Below are positions 22,275 through 33,569 of a DNA stretch of 64,000 bases, piece by piece; within the stretch, counting starts at the first letter, position 1; each line of letters starts with the position of its first letter. Position numbers and translations under genes: made by a program. The notes below the pieces were generated by a model that searched no databases, had not been told where the DNA came from, and saw only the letters and a list, made by a program, of their open reading frames with translations. Source of the stretch: Neodontobutis hainanensis (Eukaryota > Chordata > Actinopteri > Gobiiformes > Odontobutidae); assembly GCA_024349245.1 (NCBI GenBank), contig JALDNG010000108.1, positions 69,501-133,500 of the forward strand. Reading direction: 5' to 3'.

Positions 22275-22672
22275 ACATCAGTCCTGTTCTTTATTCCCGC
22301 CAGTGGCTTCCAGTCCATTTTAGAATTGATTTTAAACTTTTAATGTTTGTTTTTTTGCTCTTTATGGTCTTGCCCCATTATTTATCTGAGATGCTAGCTG
22401 TCTGTGGTAAGGCTTTGAGGTCTTCCCACCAACTCTTGCTGACCTGGGTCTCGTCACTGACCTGGGTCTTTTCAAATACAAGCTTAAAACTTATCCATTT
22501 TTAGTTCCCAGTAGCGTGGTGACACTTTTTTCTGTTCTGTTTTTCACTTGTTTGTACTTTTATTCATGTACTTGTTTTCCAGTGTATTTTTAATTGTTTG
22601 ACCTCTTATGAAGCTCTTTGGTTCACCTGTGGCTGATTGTAAAGTGCTATATATAAATAAAGTACATTTACA
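22275..22672 (+). mobile_element. LINE 3' end (L2-type)
   Basis: The plus strand reads a frame with a WLPVHFRIDFK-like motif (CAGTGGCTTCCAGTCCATTT and on), the C-terminal region seen in the 12.3-kb LINE, with a short insertion. It ends with the tail GTAAAGTGCTATATATAAATAAAG. It is a 5'-truncated insertion with stops. Confidence 0.75.
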
Positions 22673-22888
22673 TTTATTTTGCCAGAACCTTTTACATTTT
22701 TATCACCAGCTAAATATATAGGACATATATTGTAAGGTTACAGTCCTATGTGTGAGTTTGCCGCTGCTTTTGTCTCATTCAGCTCATAACTAAAGGCTTT
22801 GTGGTTTGTGGTCATGTTAAATCATCATTGGACTAATTTCCAGTGGGTTTGTTCCAGGCCTGGTGATATCATGTAGATGAAATGCACT

Positions 22889-22945
22889 GTTTACATTTAC
22901 ATTTATTCATTTAGAAGACGCTTTTATCCAAAGCATTGATTGATG
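22889..22945 (-). repeat. UnaL2-type SINE/LINE tail
   Basis: The minus strand reads GCTTTGGATAAAAGCGTCTT, then AAATGAATAAATGTAAATG: the 3' tail shared by the SINE at 4362 and its partner LINE, severely 5'-truncated. Confidence 0.75.
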
Positions 22946-22949
22946 CAAT

Positions 22950-23905
22950 ATCATGACTCAGCTGTTTTTGTTTCACCCAGAAAGAGGGTCTGAGGACACG
23001 GGATGTTGTCTGGTGCAGTCTGTTGTGATATTGATCTATACAAAAATAAATGTCTTGTCCCTTCTTGTTTAGGTATGCAATAAGTCACGTAACATCCAGA
23101 GGCAGTGGCTGGAAGCCAGTTCAACAAACTCAGTTGCAAAGTGAGTTCTGAGTTGATAAGATAAAAAAATACAAACTGGTTTACTTGTCTGTGAAGGTTC
23201 TGTCAGCCAGGGTTTCTTAAAAATATATATATATATATCATGCAACGCCATCTAGACTAGGTTTTTAAGTTATTTTATTTGTCTCACACTGAGATTAGAC
23301 AAATTTAAAAACTCATGACCTTGACCTATTTCACACTAAGTGTTAATAACATGTAAAACTTTAGTAAAATGACTTATAAATATGAAAAGAATAATCAAAG
23401 TGTAATTAATGTCCTCTACATTGTTTTTTGCAGATTTTATTGGAAATTCAGTCAAAAGAAAAAAAACTAAAATGCCTTTTGGCAACAGGCCTTAGCTCAA
23501 GACCTAACGGGACAGAACCTTTGAGCTTACCATGTTGTATTTTGCTTGTGCTTAACTTTATCGACTCAGGTTGCATTAAGAAATAAAGTTTGACTGACTT
23601 GACATTATATTATCATTTCAAAACACATCTTTTTAACTTTAAACTGTTCTTTTATTTTCCAGATTAAATAAAAATGTAACAGTTTGAAAAGTCAGCCACA
23701 AACTGACAAGCTTTTTTTTCATATGAAGCTGTATTAGTCACAGACAGGTTTGCTGAAGATCTCTCTCTAAAGCACTTCCTGTCTTTCTGCTATAAGGCAA
23801 ACATGTGTTAAATAGTGATGCGAGGTGCAAAAGTCCGCCTAAACAACATTAAAACAACTAGTTGAGTCTTCTTTTTCATTTGGGAATGTTGCTGTTTGAA
23901 GAATG
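22950..23905. other. Spacer downstream of ddt
   Basis: No gene seen. It includes a short AT repeat at about 23222-23240 and the ddt 3' untranslated side; TTTATTTT at about 23650 is a candidate minus-strand poly(A) signal. Confidence 0.4.
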
Positions 23906-23909
23906 TTGT

Positions 23910-26464
23910 TCACAGGAAGCTCATGACAGTTCCCTGCTTGCCCACTTGGTGAGGCTGCAGAGCGTGGAACTGAATCACAATTCTGCAAAAAACAAACAGG
24001 ACAGTTATCAATTTAACCAGAGCAAACATTTTCAATTGTAATCACTTTTCAGTTTTACACAATGAACTTAAGGAAAGCCTTCAAATATGGGCTTTAATGG
24101 TGTGTTTAATAATAATGTGTGTTACTTATAGTGAAGCTTTTACTGTTGTCGACTGTTTACTGTGAATTATAAAGATTCTGGATTAAAAAACAAAACAATT
24201 TGAACGCAGGTTTTGCAAAAATATCCCTAGTTTTTAAAATTTGATCAAGTGTTGTCAGTTCAAACTAATGTATAAATGTTTCAGGAGGCAGGCCCCTTTA
24301 TTGTCCTGAGTCAGTTAATAATTCCTCTAACATCTGAGGGCTCCATCACACGAGGAGTGACCAATGGAAACGGTAAAGTGCCTCTGAGAAAAACATCTTT
24401 TAAACACTCCGATTTTTCAGTTCATGGGACTACTCTGTGGACTAAAACAGGGCTTAGTTTGGAGTTATTTTAAAAACAAACTTAAGAGTATTTAAAGCGA
24501 GTCGAGTTTTGTGATCATAACTGATCTCTGTCAAGTGTTTTATTGTTTTATGGTTTGTAAAATGTGATTATGTTTGTTTGTTGTAAAAGTAGTCTGTTAA
24601 ACAGAGAATGGACAAACATTAAATAAAATAAATACAGTGTAAGAGAAATAAAACAGCTTTAATGAAGAACAAACTATGGATAAATGTAAGACTTTTGGGA
24701 TTCTTTGGATCATATGGTAAATTTTAAATGGCATGGATTTTTTATAGTATTTACATTAAATATTCTAAATGCCACTTAGGGTCCTTCCCTGCTTCTTTTC
24801 TATTAACAAAAAAAAAAGTTAGAATGTGATTCTATAATTATCTCCTCCTCGTTAGAATTATCAGCATTTTACTTTGCTTCATTACTTATGTTTCTCTACA
24901 AAATTACATATCTATATCTGAATACAAACTTTCTCTGTTTAATCCATAGCCGTTTCTTTCTTATTGAAAAGCTGTGTCGACCAATGGGAGTGCTCCTTAT
25001 TTAGGAAGAAGCATGTGATTGATCAAATACCTTGTATGTGCTGAACTTCCTCTATATTAAAATTAATGTTGTAAAACTTGAACAGTTTTTGTCTTGAGAA
25101 TTGACAGTTTTGTAAAAGGCTTGGTCTTGTCATGTCTCAAACTGATTTTAACTCCGTTTTGTCTCACTGAAGGACTGGACCAACCAAGACCATGTATTTG
25201 TCTCTTCCTGGGGTTAAATGAAAATAGAATTATTCAATTAAAAATCTAATTCTAACTCTGTCTCCTTCACCAAAAACTGATCTCCATAAGTCTGCTCTAA
25301 GATTCAAAACCGGCACAAAACCAGGCTTTGCTATTAGACACAGCACTGTTCCACTGTTGTTATAGACGTTCATACAATGAGTGGGTATTAGAGCATTAAC
25401 CATCACAATGCTCACCTGTCTTCAGAAAGGCCGAGCTCGCTGGTCAGAAAGTTAAATATCTTAGCACTGTGCTCTTTATTCTTCTCAGCCGTGTCAGTCA
25501 CACCAATAGCAGCCACTGACAGAATCACACAGGGAGAGCAGGACCCGGCTATGAGCATGGGCAGACCGGGCTGCACCACCAAGTTCATCCTCTGGAAGAC
25601 AACAAGCCGAGTTATGGGCTACATCTCTGGACTCCGTGGGTTTTCTGTATTAAGTTGTTTTCAGCAACTGTGGAGGGTGGGGAGGGCCCTGACTGTGAGC
25701 ATTCAGTTTGGCTGTTGGGTTCCAGGAAACAGGTATATTCACAATCAGGAAATTAGTGAGTTCTAATCTGTCTTCTAATAAGATTGAAGCATTTACAGTT
25801 GCACACAAAATCTTTGACAATCTTTTACATTGTGCAAACTGCATCTGCAGCCAACAAACTTACTGTGTTGCAATTATTGATGTCAGACAGTCAGTGTAGT
25901 GTAGGTTTATTTGTCACTGCTAAGAAAATAAATGTAGGCCTGTCAATGTTTAGGGGAAAATCACAGTATGCAGGATTTTCTGTTGAAAGTTTGTCCAATT
26001 CTCTTTTACTAGTGATCATCACTGAGTAAAGCTGAAATCCTGACTTACCACCTAGATTTTTCTTCCTTTTTCCTTTCGTCTTTGTTAAAATTGGCTGTGC
26101 TTATTAAAATCCTGAATATGATATCCTCAGTTAAGCCTACAAGCAAAAAAAAAAAAGACTATCTTCTAAATATTAAAGATTATTTCACAGTGTCATTGAA
26201 CTTTTTTTCAATTTAAAAATAAGCTTTGGCGCTTGTGGCCAACTACAGAGCAAAATAGAGGTACGTCCCCATCTTACGTAATTTTAATGAATGGCAGAAC
26301 TAAAGCTAACAAGCAGAGCCCTTAACATTAGCATAACCCTTATTATTTTTACTCACATCCTCTGGTTTTCCCAAAGCGGCTGCTGTGATGGAGCAGAACT
26401 TCTTAAGAAAGTCCTCGGTGAAGCTGCTCGCAGGCAAGTTACTTTTAAGGTCAAGGAAAGGCAT
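23910..26464 (-). CDS. ddt: D-dopachrome tautomerase (MIF-like)
   Basis: Three exons join in frame: 26357-26464, 25416-25591 and 23910-23982, giving 118 residues, the standard length. It is a member of the macrophage migration inhibitory factor family that tautomerises D-dopachrome and can act as a secreted cytokine without a signal peptide. The protein starts MPFLDLKSNLPASSF; the proline after Met is the catalytic base once Met is removed. The central exon reads MNLVVQPGLPMLIAGS, SVAAIGV and NFLTSELGLSEDR. The last exon reads IVIQFHALQPHQVGKQGTVM and ends SFL. All borders are GT-AG. Its position beside gstt1 is the vertebrate order. Complete, no defect seen. Confidence 0.95.
24960..25030. 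repeat. Unclassified interspersed repeat
   Basis: TGTCGACCAATGGGAGTGCTCC, with a following GTGATTG segment, recurs at 56217-56280 in the same orientation. The family was not recognised. It lies in an intron of ddt. Confidence 0.5.
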
Positions 26465-27212
26465 GGTGAGAGTGGAAAGTGTGGCAGGAATGAAGGGTAG
26501 TGTGTTTGGCAAATAGGCGTTAGACGACGTAAAGACGTAAGAATATTGCTTCCGGTTTTTATTTTTCAATTTATTTATTTTTGTTAATAAATGACTAATT
26601 TGTCAGAAACCAAATAAAAACGGATGAATAAACAAACTTTACAACTCAAACAAATATCGAAATATTAAAATGTAACTTTTGCTTTATTATGAAAAGAACG
26701 ACGGATTAACCACGTGTCCCCGAATGTGGTAGCGTTATCAGAATAAAAGCCGGTTAAAACGAAATATAAGAAATTTAACTAAGATGCTCAAATGATGAGG
26801 CTATTAAGAAGTTAACGTTGAATATATGCTATCTGACTTAGCTAGCTACATTTACGGATACTACTACAGACACAATTTCACTAATTTCATATTTATTCTT
26901 GTCAATTTAAACTTTTAAACGTGACACGATTATGTGCGTGGTATGTGAACTCATATTTTTTTAATATATATTCCTATTTATTATTTAGCTATAATTTCAG
27001 AGGCATTTCTTACTCTCGTGATACATTCCTAGGCCAACAGTTGCTAAATCGTTTACCGCCCAGTCTCGCGATACTTGCTGAGCCAAACTTCACCGCAAGG
27101 TCAGTTACACATGAGTGAGAGCCCTAACCGAGGAGAGCACTTTCCAGAAATTTTGTCCTACCTGTCCTACAGATTTATTTTACATTTCTGAATAGTTTTT
27201 ATCATTTTGAAA
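26465..27212. promoter_or_regulatory. Divergent promoter region of ddt and chchd10
   Basis: The two start codons are 749 bases apart on opposite strands with no gene between, so the region should hold both promoters. TCTCGTGATACATTC and TCTCGCGATACTTGC at about 27013 and 27063 are two similar motifs; TCTCGCGA is the palindrome bound by ZBTB33/BANP-type factors in vertebrate housekeeping promoters. It sits about 150 bases before the chchd10 start. Use is inferred. Confidence 0.6.
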
Positions 27213-29469
27213 ATGGCCAGAGGAAGTCGCAGCAGTCGTCCTTCAGCTCCTGCTCATCCCAGGTAAACATGTGAGGGAATATTTATGACTTAGTTGTAAC
27301 ATTTCAGCCAGCAGCGTGATATTGTATTTAAAGCATTGAAAGCTGCCCTGTTTTTAAATTGTATGCAAAAGTAGTTAAAGTTTTTTTTGTCTCAGTCAGT
27401 AACGTTACTCTTCTTAGTGAGTGTCTATTGTTGCGTCATTATAATTCATGAGGTCTTGCAAGGTCATAAACTAAAAGTTATGTTTTAGGAATATAGTAAT
27501 TTACATGCTGTTTGTTTTAAGCTACTCTGTTATATATTTGTGTTAATAGTCATAAGTCACCTTAGAGGATGGTTAAAAATTGCTCAACCTTCGAAATCAA
27601 ACACTAATTATTCAACATGAAACAGAGACCACACTGAGACCTAATTGTATTCAGGCCAAGACTAGACTTTTAAAAACTCCACGTCAAGACCAGGACTATG
27701 TACATCCCAGGGAACAGACTATGTACATCCCAGGGAACAGTTATAAAATCAAAATTTAGTCTTAGAACAAGATCACACTTATGGTGTGGTTACTATTTGG
27801 AGGAAGAGGAATATATCTTATAATAATCATTTGCACAAATAAAAAAAACTTGGACAGTGTTCATTCAAAATCCCAAGACGTTTATGTCTTAGAATAAGAC
27901 AAGAATGAGTGAAAAAGACAAAAAACTTATAAAAGTGATATTAAGTATAATTCTCAAGACTAAGTTTGCTTTTAAATATTACAACATTGATTATAATAAA
28001 TCCATAATTAAAATGCGAGCTGCCCCAGTGGCTGGTAGATATTGTAATATTTTTAATTTAATAGCATTTGGCATAACTTGTCTCTAGCTTATTCTCATTA
28101 TGGTCAGTTTGTAATTTTCTAATCTACACTAATTAATTTCTTCCAAATGCCTCAATCACTTCTGATTCAAATTGATCTAAAAGTGATCAGTTAATTACAT
28201 AAAGAGAGTCCTACATAAGCTTCATGTAATCAAACTATACACTGCTGCTAGAAAAGTAAATATTGTATTTTATTAATAAGATTAGATCTACTCCTCTCTC
28301 TCAATCTTCACAGCCCTCCTCCGTCCCATGCTCCTGTTCCCGCTCACCCACCTCCTGCTGCTCTGGCTCCCGCTCCAGCTCCGTCCCAGGGCCCAGGACT
28401 CATGGCCCAGATGGCGACCACTGCTGCTGGGGTGGCAGTCGGCTCGGCTGTGGGTCACGTGATGGGCAGTGCCCTCACAGGAGCTTTTAGCGGCGGCAGT
28501 AGCGGCAGCGGCACCAGCAGCAGTCCGGAGCCAGCCAGGCCAACGTATCAGGTATTATAGGATCAGGAGTGGGGATTTTAAGATATCCCAATTGAATCTA
28601 CTGTGTTGACCATATTTATATAAATATTACTTGAAGCACACACATAGCTTAGAAAGGATACTTTTGTAATGGTGGATCTATTTTTTGGAGCTAATTTATT
28701 CCCTACATTAGATAGTTGTCAGGACACTCCTAGTCCAAAAAGCAGACTGGAGCAATGCCAAAGAGACTAAACCAAGTACTGCTGTAAAAAGGGGCAGTAA
28801 GCATTTGATTTTTAATACTCCAAATTTTAAACACTCATCTACTTCAATGCCCAATCAAATGTGTGGTCCATAAAGGATAATGTAAGAATATATGCTGCTA
28901 AGAAATATTAAGGCTCAAAAAGACACATTAAAGGCTTGTGCAAGTGAATATGAGGCTCTTATAGTTTATGTGTCATTACTGCTTTGCCAAACTGGGTCTA
29001 GCCGACAATAACCTGCTGTAAGTATCCATGAACCCTTTTAACTAAACACTAAACCTTTTAATATATTTGTTGATGTGTATTAATGAGACAAAATAGTAAG
29101 TCTACTGTTGCGGACAACACAGAATTGTTTATAGATGTAAAAAATGTCATCAGCCTAGTTGTTTTACTTATTTGTGTCCGGTACCGTGTCATTTTAGGAG
29201 CCTCCTCGTCCTGCTCAAGCTCAGCCTGGGCCATGTCACTTTGAGGTCAGACAGTTTCTGGACTGCGCCACCACTCAGAGTGACCTGAGTTTATGTGAGG
29301 GCTTCAGTGAGGCGCTCAAACAGTGCAAGTTTTCTCATGGTAAGGCTACAGTAAAGCCTCATTTTAGAGTATTGTCCAGGGCTTGACACAAACAATAAGG
29401 ATTAATGGTTAAACACGATTAGATTATTGTCCTTTTTCTGTATTTGCAGGGGTGTCATCACTGGTTTGA
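27213..29469 (+). CDS. chchd10: CHCHD10, mitochondrial twin CX9C protein
   Basis: Four exons join in frame: 27213-27262, 28314-28551, 29198-29339 and 29450-29469, giving 149 residues. The protein belongs to the mitochondrial intermembrane space, where it partners CHCHD2 and affects cristae and stress signalling. It has an Arg/Ser-rich targeting start (MARGSRSSRPSAPAHP), a Pro/Ala-rich stretch, a hydrophobic Gly/Ala segment (TTAAGVAVGSAVGHVMGSAL) and the CHCH domain with cysteines at 109, 119, 129 and 139, both pairs spaced CX9C. The end reads FSHGVSSLV, close to the HGLSSLP end of mammalian CHCHD10 and unlike CHCHD2. AATAAA signals lie at 29641-29646 and 29666-29671. The neighbourhood (gstt, ddt) supports the assignment. 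Confidence 0.94.
27700..27745. repeat. 23-bp tandem duplicate
   Basis: GACTATGTACATCCCAGGGA plus three more bases occurs twice in direct succession within chchd10 intron 1. Confidence 0.85.
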
Positions 29470-29671
29470 GACTGAAACATCACCGGACCAGGTGTATTTC
29501 ACCGATGAAGATTTAGATAGTATCTACACTACACACAGACTGAAGTCAGATCAGGGTTGGGGCCCATAGAAATGACTGTGGTCGAGGCAAACTGTAGGGT
29601 TTCTGCCGAGTGTTGGTTTGGATATTAATGACAGTATTGTAATAAATGTTTTCTCAATGTAAAGCAATAAA

Positions 29672-30400
29672 ATAACTTAGTATTTGAATAAAAATAGTCT
29701 CCCTTTTTTACAGAGTACTTCAAATTATTTTAAAGCAACAACTTTTAACTTCACAGATCCATTCACATAATCCCACAAACAACTATTTATTTTATATATG
29801 AAAATAATCTAATTAATAAATTATTAATTAATACTGTATATGTGTAATTACATTTATTAACAGGTAAATATAAAATTATTTTAATTTGCAGTTATAATTT
29901 TAAGTTTTCTAATCATGCAATAAATACTAAATGTAAATGATTCAAATACAATTCAAAAAATTAATGAGCAATTAAAAAGCATAATGATATGGCAAATGCT
30001 AATTTACTTTTACATTTTGTCAGTATTAATGGTCTTACCTCTTTAAATGTATGTAGTATGTTACAGTTATTATTCTAATCTAAACTGGCCGACCTAAAAA
30101 AATAAAAATACAACTTTGTTAGAATCATATGGGTTATTCACAAGGTGTCATACTACACTCCAGGCGACAGGGGGCGCTCTTAACTGAATTGTCTTTTAAC
30201 CCAAAAAAGAAAAAAAACTGCTGAGCTAGCTTCCGCTTTTCACTCGCGTCATATCAACAATGCACTGACGTCTGGAAGTTTTCTTTATTTTTAAATGTCG
30301 GTAACGGATATATTTAGCTTAAACTGCAGCGGTTTTAACTACTTTTAACATCGCTTTAAAGACATTATTGTTCATTTACTAAAAACACAGACTGTCGCTG
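29672..30400. other. AT-rich spacer and promoter of zinc-finger unit A
   Basis: 29700-30110 is AT-rich with nothing recognisable. 30160-30400 precedes the zinc-finger start codon and presumably holds its promoter and 5' untranslated region. Confidence 0.4.
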
Positions 30401-30409
30401 GCTGTCACG

Positions 30410-33400
30410 ATGTCCACAGCCGTGGACTTCCACGCTCAGATCGCGTCCATCATGGAGGTGCTCGCTAACGCCGCTGTGGCTAAAATTTGTAAAGTTGTAG
30501 ATGACGGATACGCCGTGGTTCACTTGGAAATGTCCCGGAGCCAGAAGGAAAACGAGTTTCTCCGGCGGAAAATCAAACTGCTAGAGCTGCATATCTCCAG
30601 ATACAGAGCGGAGAGAGTGAAGGGAACAGATGGGTCCATCAGCAGCCGCTTCCACGGGGTCCGCTACCTCCAGCACCGGTCGGGCAGGGACACACCGAGC
30701 GGTACGAGTTACAATATACTAACTACTCCACAAATACTTTCTGTGGTCTTGTGTTGTTTGGTTTTATAATAAATTCAAGGTAGACGTAGGTTCAATAGAT
30801 TACATTCTGATTCCTACATAGGCTTTTACATTGAAAGGTCAAACAGAATATTTTGTGTTTTGATAGCAGCAGCACCAGAGGTTAAATAAAGTAGCCAAAA
30901 TCTGTGCTCAAGTAAGTTCTCTTTTAGTTTTCTTTCCTTTTTTATGAGTCATCTAAATTATTACACACATACGTATTCATCAAATAGACTACACAAATAC
31001 TAAGGTTATGTTGGATTATTGCAAGAAGAGACAAATAACATGGACAATAAATTAAAATATCTAAACCAGTTTTTTTGATTGATTGATATTTTATTCATCC
31101 CTGCAGGGAAATGCAGATGTCCAGCAGCAATGACACAGTACACAGGCAGTACAAATAAGTAGATAAATAAAACTGATGTAGAGGGTGTTTGGTGTCGCTG
31201 AAGATGGCCTACACCTTAGTCCTCTTGACCCTCTCTACCACAGCACGAACAGAGTCCAGTGTCCTGCTGACCACTGAACCTGCTCTCTTCACCAGCTTAT
31301 CCAACCTATAACAGCCCTGAGCCCCAGCACACAGCAGCAAAAAGAACAGCAGCAACAACAGACTGGTAAAACATAGTCGACATGGTGTTACACAAAGGAC
31401 TTTAGCCTTTAGACTAATAACAACAGAAGTATAAAGTCTACGTTTTAATGCTGCATTAATATAAATATCAAAGAGTCCATTCATCTGTTAATCTCAATAA
31501 CTGACAATAAAAGCCACTGTGAGCACAATGTCATTCAGGTTTAAACTTCTAAGACTAATTTACAATATAACATGACTTTACAGTGTGTAGATTTCCAGTC
31601 GGCCGGCGCTTACTTTTTCTTTTTTTGGTCTTTGTGCTGCATCTTTCCCTCCTCGACACCGGGAGCTTGTTTGTCGTTCCTAATTGGTCAGTCACTGGTG
31701 TTTTTTTTTTCGTCTACCTGCAAACTTAACCAGCTCCACAGTAGGTTAGCCGTTCAGCCTAAGTTACCAGAGATCTACCTCGATTGAAAGTGAACCAGCT
31801 TTGTGATACAGAAAACCCAGGCACTTTTTGATTACTGTGTGATTACAGTAGTCCTTGCCATGCATGGCTGGCTTGGAACTAATAATAATTTGAGCAAAAA
31901 ACAATAAAGCCGTTTTTCATGGCTACCACAATATATACATTTTTTGAAAGCTCTCGTCGTTCCCCAAGTGTCTGTGGGGTCAATAACAGTAATGTTTCAT
32001 CATTATTGAACCCTTAAATGGCCATTTCCCCATTGACCTCCTCCATTTTATGTGTAAGTGATTACAAGTATGCAGGATCTGTATATATGCCTGAATAGTG
32101 CATGTGGTCAGCGCTGCGCTTCTCATTGATTTGCAGTGCATTTCTTGATTAATGTGCTGCCTAGTGGTTACAAAAGTTCCTTGCCATGCCTGGCTGGTTT
32201 GGGACTTATTATTAGAGTAATTAAAATAACTTTATTAAGTAGTTTGAATAGAATAAGGTACTCACAGTGTAAAAGGGATTAAATATTTCATTGTACAATC
32301 TTCCGACAGGCCAAGGTTTCCAGGGCAGAACGAGGTTTCTAAACCGAGCGTCAGGTGCTCAGCTGTCTCAGCAGAAGACCCAGCCCATAAACCTGGACCA
32401 AGATCCTGATCAAGAGGTGGTCACAACAACCAAAGCCGAGGTAGTCCAACCCCAAAAAATAATCGTTATTAAATGATCTGTGAAAGTTGAAAGGAAAAAA
32501 AGAAAGGAATAAAATAAGAATTGCTCTATTGTCAGATGGGTAACACATTTAAGCATGAAACCCAGCTTTTGACTTTTACTTTTACTTTTACTGCTAAAGC
32601 TGACCAATGTCTAACTTGACGCTCATTAAACAAGTACATATAATGTAATTTCTTTATACTTCATATTGTACTGTGTTTTCCGCTCAAAACACTGCTACCA
32701 TGTTTTTTTTTTAGCCCACGGAGCCTGAGGAGGACGGGGAACTCCTGATTGTCAAAGTGGAGGGAGGTTGTGCAGCACCAGGAGACGCCAGTATCAGCAA
32801 CAACACAACATCGAAGGACACCAGCGCCGTCGTACCGACTCAAAAGCACAGCAACGAAATGGAGGTCAGTGGATCCAACAGCGTCATCTTTGTTCAGGGC
32901 AGGACACCTGACACAGGCAGGAATAATTCTCCTCACTGTGAGAATAAAACCGCAAACAAGTCATTTTCAGAAGTAATAGTCATTGATGGTGGGGAAACAT
33001 CTGACAAAGAAGAGTGGTCAGAGAGTGGAAACACAGCTTTAGTGCAAAGAAACGGAGAGAAAAATAAAGAGAGCTGAATCAAGTCTGTCTTTGAAGACTT
33101 CAACAGCAGCATCTGTGGTTTACACTTGTCCAGGTACATCCAGTGGTGTTACATCTTCCATTATCAACATCTCCACTAATGCGGGAACAAACTCTTTAAA
33201 CATGATTCCGCATCAATCTGTGACACTTCCAACCTGAATTACCAAACGTCTTCCCTCAACTTGAGCGGAACTTCCCAAAGCAACTTCCAACCGTCTTTTT
33301 ACAACGCTGCCACCATGGAGCGCCCGTTCGGATGCAACAGCTGCACGAAGCGCTTCTTCTTAGAGTCTGACCTGCACAAACACATGGCGAGGCACACCAG

Positions 33401-33569
33401 GGAGAAGCCGTACGCCTGTCTGCTCTGTGGAAAGAGCTTTGTGTGTCAGAGTCAGCTGGCTATCCACAGGAACGTTCACACCGGAGACAGGCCTTTCACC
33501 TGCACCGTGTGCAACCGACACTTCTCTCACCCCAGCAACCTGAAGAGGCACCAGAAGCTCCAACACTGA
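30410..33569 (+). CDS. C2H2 zinc-finger protein, unit A (frame broken in last exon)
   Basis: Exons: 30410-30701, 32310-32440 and 32715-33569, with matching phases. Exon 1 encodes an N-terminal helical region (VDFHAQIASIMEVLANAA, then VAKICKVVDDGYAVVHLEM and a QKENEFLRRKIKLLELH coiled-coil-like stretch) with no KRAB, SCAN or BTB signature. The last exon starts with an acidic segment (PTEPEEDGELLIVKVE) and ends in three C2H2 fingers starting FGCNSC, YACLLC and FTCTVC, joined by TGEKP-type linkers. Between them the frame of exon start meets TGA at 33075-33077; the next frame stays open to about 33237, then the first frame resumes. This is either two compensating one-base errors, a pseudogene, or a skipped intron. 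A nuclear DNA-binding regulator is the likely role; the target is unknown. Confidence 0.8.
31085..31335 (-). mobile_element. LINE-like 3' fragment in an intron
   Basis: The minus strand reads LDKLVKRAGSVVSRTLDSV and on, a motif found near the end of a fish non-LTR retrotransposon ORF, followed by a tail with CTGCAGGGATGAATAAAATA and TCAATCAATC repeats. The family was not resolved. Confidence 0.6.
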
